64,000 nucleotides of DNA from assembly GCA_022661535.1 (NCBI GenBank), contig JAKULF010000007.1, positions 992,001 through 1,056,000 of the forward strand, written 5' to 3'. Numbering within the stretch: the first letter of the stretch is position 1; each line of letters begins with the position of its first letter. A model generated the notes under the pieces. It worked only from the letters and a program-made list of their open reading frames with translations, ran no database searches and was not told the origin of the DNA. A program made the position numbers and the translations under genes. The stretch is from Eutypa lata. Its lineage: Eukaryota > Ascomycota > Sordariomycetes > Xylariales > Diatrypaceae. Below, piece by piece: positions 57,384 through 64,000 of this stretch.

Positions 57384-59234
57384 TCACCCTTCCATCTCAT
57401 ATATGCGGTGAGGGTTAACTGATGTAGAATCCAGCTCTGTTCTCTGAGTCGAATTATCAGCAGCAAGCTCCGGCTTCCGCCATTGTGAGAAGCGGGATGG
57501 CTCGGCTGTCCCTTGACGTTGATCATTTGCACTAACAGCCCTACGGCGTCGTATCCAGATGACTAAAGCGCCTATAATTATTGCAAGAAATGCCATACCA
57601 CCGACAGCCCCTCCTGCAATTGCACCTACTTGTCTAGATTTCCCGCCTTTTGTAGTTGAAGTCGGAGATGGTCCTCCTGTCGATGCAGGAGTATTTAATA
57701 TTGTCGGAGCTACAGCATTGGATTTGCTCGCTATTGAAGTTAGAGGCTCTTGAACCCAGGAAATATAGGAGTTTGGCGCTTTTAACAATCTTACCGAAGA
57801 GTTCTTTCACACCACTAGCTTCGTCCCATTGAGCAACCCCCCTTGATGAGTTAAGCAATTGCAAATGATATGTAAGTAGTGAGCTTGCTTACCCATTGTC
57901 GTACCAAGCCTTGATTTCTTCGGGGGATTCATAATATCTGTCATCTGGTCGATACGAATCTAACCAAGTCATGCTTGGTACATCGAAAATACCAATTCCC
58001 ATCGCCCAGGGGTCCGGATCCTCCCAATCACCAGGATCACCGACTGATCGATCGTATCCACCAACATTAATAACCTGCCGTTTATTTATTAATGCACAGA
58101 TATGCGTTGTTCTTCGGGGAACTTCATTTTCAACTTTATTCCAATGAAACCCTGGTAACGTCAAAATCCATATGTCTCCAAAGGCTGTGTTGAGAGTCCA
58201 ATCATATCCACCGAAGACGAAACTAGTTTCTATTTAGCTGAAATGAAAATAAAAACCCCTTGCCCATTGTTGACTCACAAATCGAATGTCCCGTTGGGAC
58301 CCTGTATACCCACGGCACAAAAGTCGAGCCTGGGAGGAGGAGGACCCCCTGTCGTTGTCTGCCAATACCAGCGCTTACTTGAGTGATCATAGATGGTGAT
58401 GTTATCCATAGGTATCAATGAGCCTCTTTGGTAGGTGTCATAAAGGTCTGGTCCCAGGACACTCCTCCCGAAAAGCATCACCATGCCACTAGATCCTAGG
58501 TTGGGAAGACATACAGCAGATCCGCCCGTAGTATACTTCCCGTCGACCGAATTAAACTGCGAGGCCGACTCATTAGCCCAGATTTGAGTCTTCATGTCAT
58601 ACGTGACAAGTCCAGAAATTGGAATAATACTGTTAATACGGTTATCCGTAGAAACAGAAGCGTAACCTCCTAAGTAAAATCCAACGCCATTGCATGATGT
58701 ATAAGCACCCCTGGCACGATGTATGACGAGGCTAAATGTTGATGGGTTTTAGGGCACTTGGATATCCCATGTACCACTTCCGCTGCCATGGGGTGAACGC
58801 CCAAATTTCACGGGAATTGGCAGCACTGTCATCCCCATTAACTCCGTCCCCTCAGGAATACATATTGTCCGAATCCGCCCATAGACCTGGCCAGTTAGCG
58901 ACAGGTTTGGTTCCGCGACTGATCACTTCGATTGGCACGGTGATGTTGGTCCATTCTGAATTGAGTGGTATTGAAAGTGTGGTATTGACTACATGATTAA
59001 CGTTAGCCACACGTTTCTTCGCGCAGCAAGGACTGGAAGCAAAACTTGACCTATTAGGAAGGATATCACCGAACGATGTCGCTGCTATTCGTCCATCATC
59101 TACGTAAAATGTAATCGCTTATCACCGCGGCTTGGATGAAGAACCCGTCAGTGAATAGTCACGATCAAGGCTTTGACAACTTACCGGAATGACTTGCCCA
59201 CCGTATAAACTCGCTTGCCGTGGGGAATACATCC
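57384..59234 (-). pseudogene. Kelch-repeat single-pass membrane protein, decayed
   Basis: Read leftwards: ASLYGGQVIP and DDGRIAATSFGDIL, then VANWPGLWADSDNMYS, AFTPxGSGSGTWDIQ, TSCNGVGFYLGGYASVSTD, GPPPPRLDFCAVG, FVFGGYDWTLNTAFGDIWIL and RQVINVGGYDRSVGDPG. These are kelch propeller blades of the fungal cell-surface type. A transmembrane helix (GAVGGMAFLAIIIGALVIW) and a ~60-residue tail (57384-57753) follow. At least five exons are needed. Three lesions are visible: TGA at 58852-58854 replacing an expected Trp, a frame change near 58785, and TAA at 58749-58751 where CAA would keep the frame. The first intron also fails to close in phase. It is therefore a pseudogene, or at best a truncated gene; the 3' part still reads cleanly. 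The signal peptide exon was not found. Confidence 0.72.
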
Positions 59235-60232
59235 TGCTGCCTGCCAACAAGATTCAGCATATCAATGTTGTTATTTTTTTAATAATGCACTAGGTAGAAA
59301 TGGTAAAGAGTAGAAATTTAGTCCTGGATTGAAAATATTTAGGGCTTCTCAGTCAATGATAAATAAGAAACAGCAGGGTCAGACAAATAATTATCTTCTT
59401 ACGCTGTGTGGCTGAAATTAATCCTGATTCAGACTGTGCCTGATTAGCCCCCGAAAGTTGCGTACTCTTCAGTTTCAGCTGCAGAATAGCTCAAGTATTT
59501 GATTTGCCTAGACGCCAGAAGCCTCGGAATGATGCAGGAGTACAAGGGGGCTTAAATGATACCATATTAAGACACGATCTAGATAATACCACTTAAGAAA
59601 CTACTTGGAATCCAATCAACAATTTATTCAAGTATTAATAGAATGCTACATTGATTCCCATAATGCTTCGACTGAGACTGCTCATTTCCTTTGTAGCCTT
59701 ACTTACGTTGTTAAGATGTACGCAATTTGTGAAAGTGTATCGCATAAAACGATGTAGTACTATTAATTATCATCCTGGAACAAGTCGGTACGTAAGCCTT
59801 CGACAAAATAGTTTAGAAATTTACTTCTGGTATTAGGCCATAAGTAAAGTAATTTAACAAGTTGCAAAGCAATGGCTAGGGAGTCACGAGGTCACAAAGA
59901 GAAATACGGTCTATTTAAGGGTTTACAGCTAAATGTTAACTTACATTACATTACCTACGTACTATTATATTTTCCCAACTTAGATTCTTGGCAATATACC
60001 AGGACCCCAACTCTTCGCATAAGTTTCATTAACAGATAATGTTGTCAAGTTAACAAGGGAATGGCTAATACGAACGTTAGGCCGAATGAGTAATTATTCC
60101 ACCATCGAAACTTTTCAACAATGGCATACAAAATACTTGGCTAGTGGCGGGGCATCAGTACAAGAAATTGTGCTGAAAACCAAATGTACAATACAATATT
60201 AAAATATCACCCCTAAGGCCAAGAGTTGTAAG
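59235..60232. other. Intergenic left of the transposon
   Basis: AT-rich, with no gene. A 61-codon frame at 59651-59836 is not supported. Confidence 0.45.
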
Positions 60233-60240
60233 TTCTAATT
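60233..60240 (+). repeat. Target-site duplication, left copy
   Basis: TTCTAATT immediately outside the left end of the element; an identical copy follows the right end at 60826-60833. The eight-base length is typical of hAT insertion. Confidence 0.9.
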
Positions 60241-60825
60241 GAGTGATGCTATTTACACCTTAGTTTTTTAAACTTCCACACCTTACTTTTTGATGCCAAG
60301 TAGCAGCCGGGCCGTCGCGAGATTGACGGCCCGCCCACCACTTATCTACGTACGTAATTATCACCACCGAGCTGCCATTACTTTAGGTACTAGGTAGCTA
60401 TTGCTATTTAGTTATAATATTCTATTAAATAACCTCTTTATAAGCCATATATTTAAATAAGTAGCAACTAAGTAATGGCCACTAAGTAATAGCAGCTAAA
60501 TAATAATAGCTAAGTAATAATTCATTGCAATTTAATGGGTTACCTACCTATGCAATTAAGTTTTACCCCTATAGCTTAATTTTACTTAAACGTATTTCTG
60601 CCAAAGAAAATCGAAAGATTTATTACCTTATAAATATATATTTATAAAATTTAATAAAATATACGCATTAATTTCCAATAAGTAATAAAAACAGTTAAAT
60701 TTATTATAATTATTAATCTTTAAGCATAAGGAAAAAACGGCACAGGTATAACGGCCCGGCTGCCATTTGGCATCAAAAAGTAAGGTATAGAAGTTTAAAA
60801 AACTAAGGTGTAAATAGTATCACTC
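60241..60825. mobile_element. hAT-type MITE with 75-bp terminal inverted repeats
   Basis: A 585-base element bounded by inverted repeats of about 75 bases. Left (60241-60315) and right (60751-60825) arms differ at only five positions, all transitions, of which four fit CpA/TpG to TpA change. The ends begin GAGTGATGC and, on the opposite strand at the right, GAGTGATAC. A perfect 8-base target duplication flanks it. The interior is extremely AT-rich and has no coding capacity, so the element is non-autonomous and would need a hAT transposase from elsewhere. The perfect duplication combined with substituted arms suggests insertion followed by RIP-like mutation. Confidence 0.9.
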
Positions 60826-60833
60826 TTCTAATT
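60826..60833 (+). repeat. Target-site duplication, right copy
   Basis: TTCTAATT, identical to the left copy at 60233-60240. Confidence 0.9.
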
Positions 60834-60962
60834 AGACAGGTGTCACAACAGATTCAATCTTCACGTCAAGTCCAGCGCATTTAGTTTCTCTTTTAATATT
60901 ACGCACCGTCGCATCTAAGACGCCACCCATTACCACTATATATAACAACATAACATTGAATA

Positions 60963-61189
60963 TGCCTGCTAAAGGGGTAACCGGGACAGCAAGACTAGCG
61001 CGAAGCCATAGCTCCTAGTGCTACAGGTTTGAGACGAGCTCCAGGTTGGGCGTTGCAGTGGCCTCGTTATAGTCTGCGGGTGGAATGAGGACTGGGAAAT
61101 GAACCTAGATAGACCATTCTGACTAGTATTCATTCGACTGCACCAGAAAGCGCTCGTTGATTTCCCTCGTCGCAATGCAGGCTTGCGCT
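60963..61189 (-). pseudogene. Unidentified coding relic with four in-frame TAG codons
   Basis: One minus-strand frame reads as plausible protein for about 75 codons (starting AQACIATREINERFLVQSNEY-stop; later VHFPVLIPPADYNEATATP and LRASLAVPVTPLAGI). It is interrupted only by four TAG codons and no other stop type. Each would be CAG (Gln) with a single C-to-T change in a CpA context, as produced by RIP. No frameshift is needed. I do not recognise the family. It has no start and no continuation outside this segment, so it is the remains of a larger gene or an exon. Confidence 0.5.
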
Positions 61190-62024
61190 ATATTAGCTGG
61201 GTCTCCTTTTAATGTATGAAAGACTTGCTTGTGCGTTGAGACTTTAAATAGGAACGAAGACAAAAATCTTTCCAAATTCTAATTCGATCATTTACATCTT
61301 GTAGTTGTTCTACTGATGTAGCGATTCATAACACAAACGGCCCCTGAACGGCCCACGTAATATCGTGGAGTAAGATCTCCAAGGACAACTGCAGGCCGAG
61401 GTCTAGGAACTGGACATTGAAGACCCCTTTTGACTCTAATGTGTCATGGCGAGAAAGTGCTTCTATTTCGGTGTTTCTCTATCGCAAGTGACTGTCAAGG
61501 TAATCAAACATGATATTGGTCGTATTTAAATTGCTTGTCAAGGCCTAATGTAAACTGTTCATAGCTTTAAGCACGCGGTGCAATACATCATGCAGACCTT
61601 GGCAATGCTGAATATGACTGATCAACGGTCCATTCAGGTTGCATAAAGCCAATTGGACTCATTGACACGGGATGAATTAAGCCCTATGACTACCTAGACA
61701 ATCAGCTTAAAGACCATTATCTGAGAACATAATGAATAAGTATACGACGGAAAACTGACGGAATTGAATTCCGATCAGTGTACCCCAACGTTGTATGATG
61801 CCCCCTCCAAGACCTGATAGGCTAGGCGATCAAATGCGATTCACAAAGTGACGGTAACATTCTGCTGACTAGACTCCGCCCCTCGCACGGAGTCGTCATT
61901 GTGTCTAAGCGATGCTACTGTCGCTTTTCTAGGGATTAAGCATGTATTTCTTTTCCAAGAAAAAAGGGGTAAGTGGATAAGTCCCCGTGGTATTTTACCC
62001 TTATTTTCATCTAACCTCGTCGTC
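61190..62024. other. Intergenic upstream of HET pseudogene
   Basis: AT-rich, no supported gene. It presumably carried the promoter of the HET gene. Confidence 0.45.
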
Positions 62025-64000
62025 ATGAGTCTCCAAAATGATATATTCACTTATACCCCCTTGGGAGGTGGCGAGATTAGGCTACTATGCCCGTCTGTAG
62101 AGGCCGGGGGGGCTATATGGTCACTCGAAACTGTACGGCTTGATGGAAGCACCTTCGATGCTTTATCTTACACCTGGGGGGACCTAACCCATACTTCCCC
62201 TTTTACTTGCAATGGCCAGATGCTGCAGATTCATCAAAACTTGAAAAATGCGCTTCCGTATTTGGCCAAGCGACAATCATCACTGCCGATATGTATTGAC
62301 GCAGTCTGTATCAACCAGTCCAACAATGTCGAAAAGTTCAGCCAAGTGCGTATGATGCATGATATTTATCGCAGGGCAGCACAAAGTATGGGTGTGGTTA
62401 GGGCCGGCGCCAGAACCTAACGAATAGGCCATTGCATTATTGCCCCGAGTAACGGACCTCGGGAGAGACGTATACCTCAGAGCTTATGAGGAACCTCCTA
62501 TTCCTTGGGAGTCATTAGAACTCCCCAGCTTGTCCTCCCCAATCTGGGAGGCAATGTGCCAACTTCTCAATAATAAATGGTTTGGCCGCCTGTGGATTTT
62601 GCAAGAGGCTGCACTAGCAAGGCAAATAAGAGTTCTCTACGGTAACCACGAACTTAATTGGGAGATACTAGGCGAAGCAATCGACCACTGTTCGCGACTT
62701 CGATACCATTATATTGATTATGCAGATCGAAAGCCACTCCAGGCGTTTGAAGAACCTGGCCGGCAACATCGCGTATTCCTCACCCGTCACCTTACCCATC
62801 GGCCAGAGCAGGATCTGGGGAAAGTGTCTTGGCCAATACGCCTCTCAGTTCTTCTCGGGTTATCTGAGCGAAGCCTCTGCTCGGACCCTCGAGACCGAAT
62901 TCTCGGAGTCATTGGGTTCATTGCTGTTGAAGCAGTGGATCAAATGGGGCTACACGACCGCCTCACTACTAGGGAGCTCTACACGAGCGTAACTCACTTT
63001 CTCAGCACCATAAGCCTCGAGGTAGAAACTTGGTGGGCGCTATTTGCGCGTGCTACATCTTTCAATAAACTGCCGGGATTGCCCCAGCTGGTGCCCTGAT
63101 TTCCACAACCTCAGTAGACAGACTGACCCCCCCCCAATCGTCTAGACAGTACCCGTACGCTTAGGGGAAAGTGTCCATATCGGGCAAGCAGAGGGAGGAA
63201 AGTCGCAGAGCAAAGTGGGAATATAAATGAACTTCTCATACGTGGCAAGGTGTTTGATACCATATCCCATGTCTATCCGCAGTGTCCACCCAGTTCTCAG
63301 TGGAAAGCGGGTAGAACAGGATGGGAGCGGGGCAGTAACCTGTTCCTTGGCTTCCGAGCTTGGGAGAGGGCAATGGCCATGTCTGTGTTAGGAGAGTTTG
63401 CGATTTCCCGCTTGCCTGATGACCCGACGTCAGTCCATATACCATGTTGTAACTTTAAGGGAGCAATCACACTAAATTCCTACTGGCAGACCCTCATTGG
63501 AGGAGGCTACACTCGAGCAGAAGGTGATACACCGACTTATAAATCCTTTTATGAATGCCGTTCCGGGTTAGATAAATTCGCCCTTTTCACAGGGAAGTCC
63601 ACCTTTGACTTTGACACAAAGACGTAAGTTGATGATTATTGCTCATGTTTTGTAAGCAAGCATTCTAATTTCTGCCGTATAGTTTGATAAACGAATGCGC
63701 CTTTGGCGCTGAAGATGATCCAGACCTAAGTTGCGAGGACATAGAGGCATTGCAGAGTATAGAAGCGAGATCAACCTGCTCAAGCTTCGTCGCGGATGTC
63801 CAGTTATGCCAAGATGGTAGACAACTATTTACTACCTCTAACGGGCGCTTCGGATTTGGACAAGTCGGCATACAGGAGTCAGACAATATTTGTATCTTTA
63901 ATCATGCGTTGGTTGCGCATACGATCCGACGAGTGGATGATACTGACAAAGAAGTGTATACACTCGGTGGGCAAGCCTACATTCATGGGATGATGGATGG
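62025..64000 (+). pseudogene. HET-domain gene C, broken, runs off the window
   Basis: From ATG 62025 the frame gives the second main HET subtype opening (FTYTPLGGGEIRLL, FDALSYTWGD, LPICIDAVCINQSN, MMHDIYRRA). It has three lesions: a frame change near 62387 (expected V.VWLGPAP follows in another frame), an in-frame TAG at 62425-62427 (CAG to TAG fits RIP), and one extra C in the C-run at 62082+1000 (63082-63085), beyond which LPSWCPDF.N appears. Between and after the lesions the HET backbone is recognisable (WFGRLWILQEAALARQI, DPRDRILGVIGF). An intron at 63625-63681 joins DTKT to LINECAF. The C-terminal motif GQAYIHGMMDG lies at the right edge, so only a few dozen codons are missing. It is not adjacent to a kinase gene in this window. 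Confidence 0.85.

Overview
This 64 kb window is nuclear DNA of a filamentous ascomycete (Pezizomycotina). The evidence is: many genes with short introns of about 50-180 nt (GT..AG); HET-domain genes; a Dfg5-type GH76 mannanase; a Dal5-type transporter with seven introns; But2-type secreted proteins; and CpA-to-TpA decay of coding sequence that looks like repeat-induced point mutation (RIP). A Sordariomycete is a guess only. There is no sign of an operon, CRISPR array, rRNA or tRNA. Exon models were built by hand from reading frame, splice signals and codon phase. Layout: 0.9-2.7 kb holds a 2OG-Fe(II) oxygenase and a MYND-finger protein. 4.5-9 kb holds a Ser/Thr-rich But2 secreted protein, a cupin and an orphan coiled-coil protein. 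10-13.6 kb holds a Dal5-family transporter and a short-chain dehydrogenase that lacks its catalytic Tyr. 14.5-18.3 kb holds a kinase-like gene and a HET gene on the minus strand. 18.3-21.7 kb has no recognisable gene. 21.8-26.6 kb holds a frameshifted L-domain surface protein, a Rossmann-fold epimerase and a GPI-type GH76 enzyme. 27.5-31.2 kb holds a second minus-strand kinase-like + HET pair. 32.2-40.6 kb holds an FAD monooxygenase, a broken CorA-like membrane protein and a frameshifted P450. 41.6-57.1 kb is more core-like: RCC1, a mini zinc-ribbon peptide, a PhyH dioxygenase, a CocE/S15-type hydrolase, a small But2 protein, a PPxY/coiled-coil protein, a DEDDy exonuclease and a 2EXR/F-box-like protein. 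57.4-64 kb is decayed: a kelch membrane-protein pseudogene, a 585-bp hAT-type MITE with a perfect 8-bp target duplication, an unidentified relic with four in-frame TAG codons, and a broken HET gene running off the end. The main observation is that a two-gene module, HET then a protein-kinase-like gene on the same strand about 0.4 kb apart, occurs twice about 13 kb apart. By manual splicing both kinases come to 339 residues in six exons and share two intron positions with the same phase. HET domains act in fungal allorecognition and cell death, so a repeated HET-kinase neighbour pair suggests an effector with a paired sensor or regulator; this is inference. Most of the other genes encode stand-alone surface, oxidative or housekeeping functions and do not form an obvious biosynthetic cluster.
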